From Okeania sp. KiyG1 (lineage in GTDB: Bacteria; Cyanobacteriota; Cyanobacteriia; Cyanobacteriales; Microcoleaceae), in assembly GCF_014132355.1 (NCBI RefSeq), contig NZ_BLZO01000018.1, positions 1 through 56,339 of the forward strand: a stretch of 56,339 nucleotides of DNA, read 5' to 3'. This document shows, one piece after another, positions 46,273 to 56,270 of the stretch. The translations under genes and the position numbers were made by a program. The notes under the pieces were generated by a model. The model saw only the letters and a list, made by a program, of their open reading frames with translations. It was not told the origin of the DNA and ran no database searches. Position 1 is the stretch's first letter, and each line of letters starts with the position of its first letter.

Positions 46273-49130
46273 GCAGAAGGAAGAAGGAAGAGAAAAGAAG
46301 GAAGAAGGAAAAATATTGCTTTGTCTGAGTTTTAACAATCATTCCTTCCACTGCTATAACTACTCTATAACAGACAAAATAGCTCAAACTTAATTACTAA
46401 TAACTATTAGCACTATAAATCATTTCAAAACTCAGAGCTAAATATCTGACTTTCTCCAGATACAATCTTCTACTACCGAAGCGATCGCTTTATTGTTAAG
46501 TAGAAGGAAGAGAAAAGAAGGAAGAAGGAAAAATATTGCTTTGTCTGAGTTTTAATCATCATTCCTTCCACTGCTATAACTACTCTATAACAGACAAAAT
46601 AGCTCAAACTTAATTACTAATAACTATTAGCACTATAAATCATTTCAAAACTCAGAGTTAAATATCTGACTTTCTCCAGATACAATCTTCTACTACCGAA
46701 GCGATCGCTTGATTGTTAAGTAGAAGAAACAAGGAAGAAGAAGGAAGGAAAAATATTGCTTTGTCTGAGTTTTAATAATCATTCCTTCCACTGCTATAAC
46801 TATTCTATAACAGACAAAATAGCTAAAACTTAATTACTAATAACTATTAGCACTATAAATCATTTCAAAAATCAGAGCTAAATATCTGACTTTCTCCAGA
46901 TACAATCTTCTACTACAGAAGTTATAACTTTATTGTTGAGTAGAAGGAAGAGAAAAGAAGGAAGAAGGAAAATATTGCTTTGTCTGAGTTTTAATAATCA
47001 TTCCTTCCACTGCTATAACTACTCTATAACAGACAAAATAGCTCAAACCTAATTACTAATAGCTATTAGCACTATAAATCATTTCAAAACTCACAGCTAA
47101 ATATCTGACTTTCTCCAGATACAATCTTCTACTACCGAAGCAATCGCTTGATTGTGGAGTAGAAGGAAGAGAAAAGAAGGAAGAGGGAAAATATTGCTTT
47201 GTCTGAGTTTTAATAATCATTCCTTCCACTGCTATAACTATTCTATAACAGACAAAATAGCTAAAACCTAATTACTAATAACGATTAGCACTATAAATCA
47301 TTTCAAAACTCACAGCTAAATATCTGACTTTCTCCAGATACAATCTTCTACTACCGAAGTTATAACTTTATTGTTGAGTAGAAGGAAGAGAAAAGAAGGA
47401 AGAGGGAAAATATTGCTTTGTCTGAGTTTTAATAATCATTCCTTCCACTGCTATAACTATTCTATAACAGACAAAATAGCTAAAATTTAATTACTAATAA
47501 CTATTAGCACTATAAATCATTTCAAAACTCAGAGCTAAATATCTGACTTTCTCCAGATACAATCTTCTACTACCGAAGTTATAACTTTATTGTTGAGTAG
47601 AAGGAATAGAAAAGAAGGAAGAAGGAAAAATATTGCTTTGTCTGAGTTTTAATAATCATTCCTTCCACTGCTATAACTATTCTATAACAGACAAAATAGC
47701 TAAAATCTAATTACTAATAACTATTAGCACTATAAATCATTTCAAAACTCAGAGCTAAATATCTGACTTTCTCCAGATACAATCTTCTACTACCGAAGTT
47801 ATAACTTTATTGTTGAGTAGAAGGAAGAGAAAAGAAGGAAGAGGGAAAATATTGCTTTGTCTGAGTTTTAATAATCATTCCTTCCACTGCTATAACTATT
47901 CTATAACAGACAAAATAGCTAAAATTTAATTACTAATAACTATTAGCACTATAAATCATTTCAAAACTCAGAGCTAAATATCTGACTTTCTCCAGATACA
48001 ATCTTCTACTACCGAAGTTATAACTTTATTGTTGAGTAGAAGGAAGAGAAAAGAAGGAAGAGGGAAAATATTGCTTTGTCTGAGTTTTAATAATCATTCC
48101 TTCCACTGCTATAACTATTCTATAACAGACAAAATAGCTAAAATTTAATTACTAATAACTATTAGCACTATAAATCATTTCAAAACTCAGAGCTAAATAT
48201 CTGACTTTCTCCAGATACAATCTTCTACTACCGAAGTTATAACTTTATTGTTGAGTAGAAGGAATAGAAAAGAAGGAAGAAGGAAAAATATTGCTTTGTC
48301 TGAGTTTTAATAATCATTCCTTCCACTGCTATAACTATTCTATAACAGACAAAATAGCTAAAATCTAATTACTAATAACTATTAGCACTATAAATCATTT
48401 CAAAACTCAGAGTTAAATATCTGACTTTCTCCAGATACAATCTTCTACTACCGAAGCGATCGCTTTATTGTTGAGTAGAAGAAACAAGGAAGAAGAAGGA
48501 AGGAAAAATATTGCTTTGTCTGAGTTTTAATCATCATTCCTTCCACTGCTATAACTATTCTATAACAGACAAAATAGCTAAAATCTAATTACTAATAACT
48601 ATTAGCACTATAAATCATTTCAAAACTCAGAGTTAAATATCTGACTTTCTCCAGATACAATCTTCTACTACCGAAGCGATCGCTTGATTGTTAAGTAGAA
48701 GGAATAGAAAAGAAGGAAGAAGGAAAAATATTGCTTTGTCTGAGTTTTAATCATCATTCCTTCCACTGCTATAACTACTCTATAACAGACAAAATAGCTC
48801 AAACTTAATTACTAATAAATATTAGCTCCATAAATTATTTCAAAACTCACAGCTAAATATCTGACTTTCTCCAGATACAATCTTCTACTACAGAAGTTAT
48901 AACTTTATTGTTGAGTAGAAGGAATAGAAAAGAAGGAAGAAGGAAAAATATTGCTTTGTCTGAGTTTTAATCATCATTCCTTCCACTGCTATAACTACTC
49001 TATAACAGACAAAATAGCTCAAACCTAATTACTAATAACTATTAGCACTATAAATCATTTCAAAACTCAGAGCTAAATATCTGACTTTCTCCAGATACAA
49101 TCTTCTACTACCGAAGTTATAACTTTTATG
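46273..49130. repeat. Tandem array, thirteen copies of a 219-220-bp unit
   Basis: The marker CTGACTTTCTCCAGATACAA recurs at 46446, 46666, 46886, 47105, 47324, 47543, 47763, 47982, 48201, 48421, 48641, 48861 and 49081. Each unit also has a GAAGGAAGAGAAAAGAAGG run, TGCTTTGTCTGAGTTTTAA, CTATAACAGACAAAATAGCT and ACTATTAGCACTATAAATC. The last copy is the genuine 3' end of the NTPase gene (49073-52229), so every unit repeats its final codons and stop plus about 170 bases of downstream sequence. The octamer after CTACCGAA is GCGATCGC in units 1, 2, 10 and 11, GCAATCGC in unit 4 and GTTATAAC in the others. Confidence 0.92.
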
Positions 49131-52100
49131 CCTTCTTTTTCAGAAGTATGGTAATTTTCAGGTATATCAGTATTATATGTTTCCACAGGTTGAATATTTA
49201 GAGTAAATTTACCCTTGATAATTCCCCTATATCTGCTAATAAATTCACCTAACCAAACCTCTCCTTCAGTCTGAAAATTTCCTTGAATTTGATTACCAAC
49301 TTTCTTTAAAGTTCCTTGAGTGATAAAGTTAGTTTCAATAATTGCATTAAAAGGAAGAACAGAAAGTGTATCCTTTCCTTGATTACGATTGCTTATAATT
49401 TTTTTGACGACAAAATTCACAGTTTTATTTTCACCAAGGGGTTCAAACAAATATATTTCCACTGATCTGCCACTAATTTGCAGTATCATGTGACGATTAG
49501 ATGGATTGTAACTTCCAATTACGCCAGATTTCTCCTTATCAACAGGAACTAACCGAGGATACTCACTGTAGGTTATTTTGCCACTACCATCAGTTATTTG
49601 GAAATAATTACTAATAGTTTGAGTAGGTTTTTATTAAGATTTTCCAAAGATTGTTGTAAATCTAAAATAGTTTTATTTTCACATTTACTTCTCTCTGGAT
49701 TAGGAAATGTAGAATCTTTCATAACCTCTTCAAGATGTTGCTGTGCATCAATAGGTCCATAAAAAATTAAACTGCTCAAACTAGCTTTATTTAATAGTTC
49801 ACACTCATCAGCTTTGCGATTATCTTCTTTGCCAAACCATCCACATTTTTTATCCGTATATTGACGCCATAAATCTTCAATTTTCAGTAAAATTTTTTTT
49901 GGCATTCTCCTAGCTTCTTCTTCATTACCTATAGAACCACTTTTATTAATATCTGCTCCTAAATCAACTATGAGAATTTTATATGTTTCTCGTAATGCTC
50001 CTTCAGTGAACTGCTCTTCAAAATCGCTAGGTCTCTTATCAGCTTTTTTATATCCTATATATTTTTTCTCTTTTTTCAGATCTGCTTTTTTCAGGTATTC
50101 TTCCAGTCTTGGTATGCGATATTTGAGAATTATTTCAGTTAATGAATTACTAGCTCTTTCTTTGATTTTTATAATTTCAATTAAAAGCTTTTCTTCTTTA
50201 GAGTATGTAAAAATATTTATCAATTTACACTGTATAAAATATTTAGTTAAATCAGTCACCATATCATCAGAAAACTCTCTGATATCTTGATATTGATTTT
50301 CACATTGAAGAATATGTTTATATTTACTAGGATTATCTGCTAGAGAATCTTTAATTCGTTTTTGAGCTAAATTGATGAAGTTTAGTACATTTTTGTAATC
50401 AGATATAGCACTCTCTATATTTTTGTTTCTTTGATTTTTATCTTTTGCTGCTTCTATCAGCTTTTTATCACCTTTTTCTATCATCTTAGGTAATAATTTA
50501 ATTGTTTCAGATTCAAACTCACCTCTATTAATATTTATAATTGATTGAAGCAGTATTCCTTGTTGTTTTCCTTGCCAAAATAACCATCCTAATACTCCTG
50601 CTAATAAACTTAGAATAGTAGCTATAACTAATGTGAGCAAAAATTTATTTTTTGTTCTCTCTTTCTCTAGGGATTCTTTAGCCAATTCTTTCTCTGTTAT
50701 TTCAAGTTTTAATTCTTTTTGTCTCTTTTCCTCTTCTTCATTCTCTAATTGTTTTTTTCGCTCATCACTTGCTTGAATAAACTTCTTAGTTTCTTCATCG
50801 AAACTACTAAATTCCTCTTCATTAATCAATCTATGAAATTTTTCCAGATTGTATCCCACCCATAATTCCTTTTCCACGTTATGATTATTTTCCTCTTTTA
50901 ATCTTTGCCACTGTTGAACATCACTAAACAATCTATTTCTAAGAATAATAATTTCTTCTTTGTCGTTAATTAACTTTTGAAGAACTTGCCAAGAGCGGAG
51001 CAACTGTTCATGGGCAACTTCAACAGTTGACCTCCTATATCTTCCACTCACTAATAGCCGATTATCAATTAGTTTTTCTAAAACTTTATTGATAGTTTCA
51101 TTATTTCTAAATTGAGACCGATCTACCCTTCTACTAATTGGCTCTTTAACCTTCAAATCTATTAATTCAATAAAAATTTTTTCGGCAGTTTTTCTTTCTT
51201 CATCATTCAATAATTCTGAATTGTATATTTTATTGGCTTGCTTTTGTAAAGCACCAGAAACTCCACCAATCTTTCGATAAGTTTCACGATTTAAAACTCG
51301 ATTATTTTCAGATGGTTTGTCTTCTCTCCAAAGCAAATCTAAAGTGTATTGTAATAAAGGAAGAGAACCTGCTTGGTGATAAAAATCATGAATAATTGTC
51401 TCAACCAGACCCTTTTCAAAAGTTACTCCATTTCTAGCAGCAGGTTCAGCGATCGCTAATCTCAATTCTATTTCGGTCATTTCTCTAGTGAACCGAATCT
51501 TCTGTTTTTCTACTTCATTAGTTAAATCAGCATATTGTTGAAGCTCGTCTAAAAAATCAGAGCGCATAGCAAGAATTAGCTTAATAGATTCATCCTGTTG
51601 CTGAACTAAAGGAATCAGATTAGCAATAAATTTATCTCTTTCCAACTTAGGTGTTCTGGCAAATAATTCTTCAAACTGATCGATAAAAATAATCCATTTG
51701 AATGACTCTTCCTGACAACTTTTAATAACATCAATTAGAGTCAAATTATTTGGCGAATTAAAAAAATTAGACGCTTTATTCTGATATTTTTGGGAAAATT
51801 TTCAGAGAAAGATGTAAAAGGATTATTATCAGGGACAAAAATTATTGTTACTAGCTGAGATGTTCCCCATTGATCTGATAAATAAGGAATTAACCCAGCT
51901 TGAACTAAGGAAGATTTACCACTACCCGAAGCTCCTAATAGTAAAAGTAAATTATTGTTTTTTAAGTCATTACTTAATTTAATAATCCACTTTTCTCGAC
52001 CAAAAAATTTGTCTTTATCTCCAGGTTCAAATTTATTAAGTGACAAGTAAGGAGAACCTGGTTTTAAATTTCGACTATGAATTTCAGCTTCGGAATGTTG

Positions 52101-52229
52101 GGCGATGATATATTGATTGACAACTCCTCCTTTAATATCACCAATAATACCTTTAACATCACCATCACCAATAATACCTTTAACATCACCACCAATATCA
52201 TTTATATAAGCAGAACTTGGCTCGCTCAT
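49073..52229 (-). pseudogene. nSTAND1-type NTPase with amyloid-like N-terminal motif, two frameshifts
   Basis: Three frames join into about 1050 residues. N-terminus: a repeat-rich motif GGDVKGIIGDGDVKGIIGD (13-31). Then FFGREKWI, Walker A GASGSGKSS (99-107) and, after a shift in a 5-A run (51787-51791), Walker B IIFIDQFEELF, MRSDFLDELQQ, AGSLPLLQYTLDLLWR and VEVAHEQLLRSW, all typical of nSTAND1 NTPases. A coiled coil and one transmembrane helix (FLLTLVIATILSLLAGVLGW) follow. The region behind is not WD40 but an unknown helical part. After another shift in a 5-A run (49628-49632) comes a beta-rich end (YFQITDGSGKITYSEYPR, HMILQISGRSVEIYLFEP). Both shifts lack one A and may be sequencing errors. 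It would act as sensor/oligomeriser signalling to the product of the preceding gene (inference). Confidence 0.8.
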
Positions 52230-52251
52230 ATTTTTCTCCAGTTATTACGAA

Positions 52252-52653
52252 CTAAAAAGTCATATTAATTTGTCCACCACTAACATCTCCAATAACACCC
52301 CCCTTAATATTAGTCTTATCTCCTATAGAACCCTTTACATCCCCAGAAACCTTAATATTTAAGCCTGTTGCTGCTTCTTCTGATTTTAACTTTTCTAGTA
52401 ACTCCTCAGCTTTCTTGATCACTTCTTCGTCTTTATCAATACCCCCTTCAATTAATTTCTCTTTCAAGGGTTCTTGATAAGTTTTAGGGTTTTTCTCGTG
52501 TTCTTCTAAAATCATATTTGCTAATGAGTTGTCTGCAAATTTACGCTTAATTAATGCCTTTAAGTTCTGATAAATATCTTTAACTAAACTACCAGCAGTC
52601 GCTTCACCAGCGCCAGTAACTAGAGCGGTAAGAATCAAAGAAATAGGTTCCAT
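52252..52653 (-). CDS. Bell-like effector candidate with C-terminal amyloid-like motif
   Basis: This 133-residue protein starts MEPISLILTALVTGAGEATA, a hydrophobic first helix, followed by SLVKDIYQNLKALIKRKFAD and acidic helices (EEVIKKAEELLEKLKSEE). This pattern fits the Bell domain, the bacterial counterpart of fungal HeLo/HELL membrane-damaging domains. The C-terminal 35 residues (SGDVKGSIGDKTNIKGGVIG, then DVSGGQINMTF) match the motif at the N-terminus of the NTPase encoded 22 bases downstream. In known systems such pairs signal by amyloid templating: the activated NTPase nucleates the effector, which then damages the membrane. Assignment is from pattern memory, not a search. Alternative: an unrelated beta-solenoid repeat protein. 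Confidence 0.68.
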   Translation of the reverse strand: MEPISLILTALVTGAGEATAGSLVKDIYQNLKALIKRKFADNSLANMILEEHEKNPKTYQEPLKEKLIEGGIDKDEEVIKKAEELLEKLKSEEAATGLNIKVSGDVKGSIGDKTNIKGGVIGDVSGGQINMTF

Positions 52654-52873
52654 AAACTTAAACTTTTCTCAAATTATGTACGTCTTTATTATTATATCAA
52701 CATTCAAAATTAAGCAGCAACTGCCACTCTATTTGACATACTCCCCGGCTATCAGGCACGGGGATTCTCACGAAAAGTGATTCTTTGCTCATCGACACAA
52801 CTTACTAAATTAAGTTACCCATCATTAGCAGAGGCTGTTATCTCCCAAAGCGTTCCCTATTACTAGGAGGTTC

Positions 52874-52901
52874 CTGAATGCCCTGCCTTCGGCGCGCCGC
52901 T
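52874..52901. repeat. GCGCGCC palindromic repeat, copy 1
   Basis: GCCTTCGGCGCGCCGCTCCG followed by CGTCTAC, translated in the tnpB frame as VDAERRAEGR. An identical copy is at 53222-53248. Confidence 0.8.
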
Positions 52902-53221
52902 CCGCGTCTACAGTACCTTGATTCCACTCAATACCTATTATTTCTAATCCACGATTCAAGATGTTTCGTGCTGCGTTAGTATCACGACATATTTCAACAT
53001 GACAACTAGGGCAAACATGAGTACGAGTTGACAAAGTTTTCTTGACTCTATGCCCAAAATTAGAACAATCTTGAGAAGTAAATTTGGGATTTACTGAAAC
53101 AACTGCTTTATCCCAAATTTTTCCATAGTATTCCAACCATTGAGTGAACTGATACCACGATGCGTCAGATATTGACTTTGCCAAATGATGGTTTTTGACC
53201 ATGTTTTGTATCTTCAGGTCT

Positions 53222-53248
53222 GCCTTCGGCGCGCCGCTCCGCGTCTAC
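53222..53248. repeat. GCGCGCC palindromic repeat, copy 2
   Basis: The same sequence as 52874-52901, inserted between VVVY and the codons for DLKIQNMVK of tnpB. It shifts the frame there. Confidence 0.8.
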
Positions 53249-54308
53249 ATAGACTACAACATCGTTAGATGCTACTACGCACCGGGCTTGTTTAATGCTC
53301 CAGTCTTTACGCTGCCTACTTACCTTCAAGTGACATAACCCTAGTCTCTTTCTGGCTTTATGGTAATTGTTTGATTGAGGTTTCTTGCCTTTAACAAACT
53401 TCTTGCTTAATTGTCGTTGCCGACGCTTTAATTTTTTCTCTGATTTTCTCAGATATTGAGGATAAACAACTGCATTATCTTTTTGGTCTTTGTAGAAATA
53501 TTTCAATCCTAAATCAATGCCTATAAAATTACCAGTATAATTTCCTGGTTCTTCTCTATTAGCATCTATACAAAACTGACAATAATAACCGTCTGCACGT
53601 CTAACTATTCTCACTCGATTAATTTTTGACCTAAACAAATCCTCTCTTGTTTCTGAGTTACAATACAGAGAAAATTTGCCAGATTTAAACTTATCAGTAA
53701 AAGTTATAAACATACAATCATCTGATAATTTCCAACCAGACTGTTTATATTCTACAGACCGACAATGCTTTTTGAATTTAGGATATCCTCTCTTGGTGCG
53801 CGTTCCCTTGCGACTATCGTCGTCGCGGGGTCGCACCGCTTTCTTTTGGCTCCTTCAAATGCAGCGACGATAAAAGTTACTAATCGAAGTCCAAGCTACT
53901 TCTACTGAGGCTTGTCTAGCTGATGAATTTAATTTGTTTGCAAAAGCAAATTCACTAGCTAATTCTTTACTCAGTTTGTATAAACGCGACTTATCTACTC
54001 CTTGGTTGTCTATCCAGTATCTGACAGCTTTATTTCTAATAAACTGTGCTGTTATGATAGCTTCATCCAAGGATTTATATTGATTTGATGTTCCGTTTAA
54101 TAACTTAGCCTCTCTTACTAACATGGTGATTTTTTGTTTCTATGCTATTATTTTAGCAGATATTTTTTCCGATCAAACAATTATTAAAAAAATATTGATG
54201 CAGAAAAGTCGCTCGCTTATGGGCGAGGCTTTAAACCAATTTTTTCGGTAAATCAAGCATATCTACTCAGGCTAAGTATTGATTTTGAAAGAAAAATTAA
54301 CTTTTATA

Positions 54309-54827
54309 CTACTGTAAAATAACTGCAACTTCAGGCAAATATAATAACTTTTCATACAAAAGATTAGCAAAAAATTCATTGCCAAATACAGAATAATGCC
54401 CATCACCTTCCAAGAAGACTCTTTCTACTTTTTCATTAGGTATGATTTTTCTAAATTCAGCAATTAAATCAAGATAAATTATGTTGCGTTTCTCTAACTC
54501 AACCTGTAGATATTGTCGCCAAAAATCAGATTCATTTCCATAATAGTCAGAACGAATAGGTAAATAAACCACCACCAACTTACTATTTTTATCCCTATTT
54601 ATTTCTGCCAACTTCTCAAATATTTTCATAGCTATAGCAGGAGTTTGAGCAACATATTGATTATCAGTTTCTAACTTTCTCGGAAACAATGTTTGCCATA
54701 GACCTAAAAATCTTAACTCTTGAATATATCTGCTGCCTTCTCTAATTTTTGGAAATAAAAAAGCACCTCTAGGCGCAGGAAAATTATGATTAACTAACTC
54801 CCCACTTTTTAAACTTGTAAAAATCAT
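54309..54827 (-). pseudogene. C-terminal part of an SGNH-like hydrolase, class D
   Basis: A 172-codon frame corresponds to the C-terminal half of a larger protein: SLKSGELVNHNFPAPRGAF, YIQELRFLGLWQTLFPRKLE, LVVVYLPIRSDYYG, RNIIYLDLIAEFRK and a block V-like GDGHYSVFGNEFFANLLYEK. The upstream catalytic Ser block is missing. It matches the partial gene at 55626-56270 closely, and a third short copy lies at 55263-55350, so this 3' end has been duplicated. The first ATG (MIFTS) is probably not a native start. Confidence 0.7.
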
Positions 54828-55262
54828 TATATTTACTCTTTAGTATGAAGATTAGTGGTAAGCATTTCCTGCGGAATGCTGCGCAAACAGCGGTCAGCTA
54901 TCAGCTATTCCTAGGTCATGCTACGCAAACAGCTTTATAGAATTAAAAGTATGAGTAATAGAATTGCCAATTACTTAACCTTAGCAGTAAGCGCGAACCA
55001 CATCTACATTTCCCTCCATAGAGTTAAAAATGTAGTAGAAGTTAAGCGAGTACTTGCTTCATTCATTTTTATTGCGCTCTAGCTGACTGCTAATAGCTGA
55101 ATGCTAATAGCTGAATGCTTACGATTAGTGTTTTATCGATGCCATAGTTAAATCATTTGAATTTCAGTGAGCGATCGCCTTCATCAGATGTTTGAACGTT
55201 AATATTTTTACTTCACATAGTTAGAATCTGCTTTTTTGCTTGTTCTGTATCCTATTCCTTAT
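54828..55262. repeat. Repeat-filled spacer, no gene
   Basis: It holds GCATTTCCTGCGGAATGCTG with AGCGGTCAGCTATCAGC (about 54860-54905) and part of the AAGTTAAGCGAGTACTTGC unit (55033-55070). GCTGACTGCTAATAGCTG/ATGCTAATAGCTGA repeats (55080-55120) follow. No coding frame was recognised. Confidence 0.55.
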
Positions 55263-55350
55263 CCCCTTGTAAAATAACTGCAACTTCTGGCATAGATAAT
55301 AACTTTTCATACAAAAGATTAGCAAAAAATTCATTACTCCTACCAACAGA
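55263..55350 (-). pseudogene. Third copy of the class D SGNH 3' end
   Basis: Reads NEFFANLLYEKLLSMPEVAVILQ on the minus strand, nearly the same as the ends of 54309-54827 and 55626-56270. Upstream the homology stops within about 25 codons. Confidence 0.7.
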
Positions 55351-55625
55351 ATAAAACACTGTAACAGTATTTTTTGAAAATGGTATCAGTTTAATTTCAG
55401 TGAGCGATCGCCCTGACCTTAAGTAATATCAAGTCTAATTGATAGCCATAATAAAAACGTTCTTCTCTCAAATGCGAGAATATTTTTTAAAATTTCCCCT
55501 GTTCCCTACTCCCTGCTCCCTAAATTTTTCCTGGTTATTAAAAGAGACATGATATAAGCTATCAGCACTCAGGTATCAAGTTTGTTTATACGCTATTATT
55601 GCCTACTAAAAAGAAACCTATAAAC
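55351..55625. other. Spacer, no gene seen
   Basis: A/T-rich sequence with two GCGATCGC sites and a CCCTGTTCCCTACTCCC repeat near 55498-55525. Confidence 0.5.
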
Positions 55626-56270
55626 TTAATTATACTGCTGCAAAATAACTGCAACTTCTGGCAAAGATAACAACTTTTCATACAAAACATTAGCAATAAA
55701 TTCATTGCCAGATACAGAATAATGCCCATTACCACCTAAGAAAGCAGTTTCTACTTGTTCATTAGGCATTCTCTTTCTAAATTCAGCAATTAAATCAATA
55801 TAAATTATGTTTCGTTTTTCTAATTCAGCCTGTAGATATTGTCGCCAAAAACTAGATTCATTCAGATAATAATCAGAATATATCGGTAAATAAACAACCA
55901 CTAACTTACTATTTTTCCCTTGATTAATTTTCGCCAACTCTTCAAATATTTTGATAGCTATAGCAGGAGTTTGAACAACATATTTATTGTCAGTTTCAAG
56001 TTTTATAGGAAACAATTTTTGCCATAAACCTAAAAATCTTAACTCCTGAATATATCTGCTACCTTGTGTAAATTTTTGGAGCTAAAAAAGAACCTCTAGG
56101 CACAGGAAAATTATCATTAACTAACTCCCCATTTTCTAAAGATAATAATGGTTTGCCGTAACCCGTAAAATTTGCACTCTGCATCCGCACAAAATCATCA
56201 GTAATAAAAGCAAATATCTGAATTTTATGCTCAAATTTAGTACCATCACGTTTGTACCATATCCCCCTTA
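55626..56270 (-). pseudogene. C-terminal part of an SGNH-like hydrolase, class D, with a frameshift
   Basis: The frame begins after a stop near 56275 with YGLRGIWYKRDGTKFEHKIQ, FAFITDDFVRMQSANFTGYG, KPLLSLENGELVND and PVPRGSFLAPK. An extra A in the AAAAA run near 56085 shifts it; the sequence continues as TQGSRYIQELRFLGLWQKLF, LVVVYLPIYSDYYLN and GGNGHYSVSGNEFIANVLYEK to a stop at 55626. The N-terminal catalytic part is absent in the remaining 60 bases of the window, where an in-frame stop precedes YGLRG. It shares its 3' half with 54309-54827. Confidence 0.7.

Larger units (their letters stand above)
52825..54124 (-). pseudogene. tnpB (OrfB) pseudogene with repeat insertions
   Basis: The three frames align with one zinc-finger TnpB. 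They are MLVREAKLLNGTSNQYKSLD to SISNFYRRC (54124-53860), GYPKFKKHCRSVEYKQSGW with RuvC Asp in FIGIDLGLKYFY (53795-53250), and NMVKNHHLAKSISDASWYQF with CPSCHVEICRDTNAARNIL (53202-52825). The zinc finger is damaged: SQDCSNFGHR has one Cys where CSxCG is usual. Frames are broken at three places by GC-rich repeats. Two are identical (GCCTTCGGCGCGCCGCTCCG core, 52874-52901 and 53222-53248); the third is at about 53815-53850. It cannot give a full protein. Confidence 0.85.

Noticed and set aside
46273-49130. CRISPR array
   Set aside because: The whole 220-bp unit is repeated, spacers included, and no cas gene is near; it is a satellite array.
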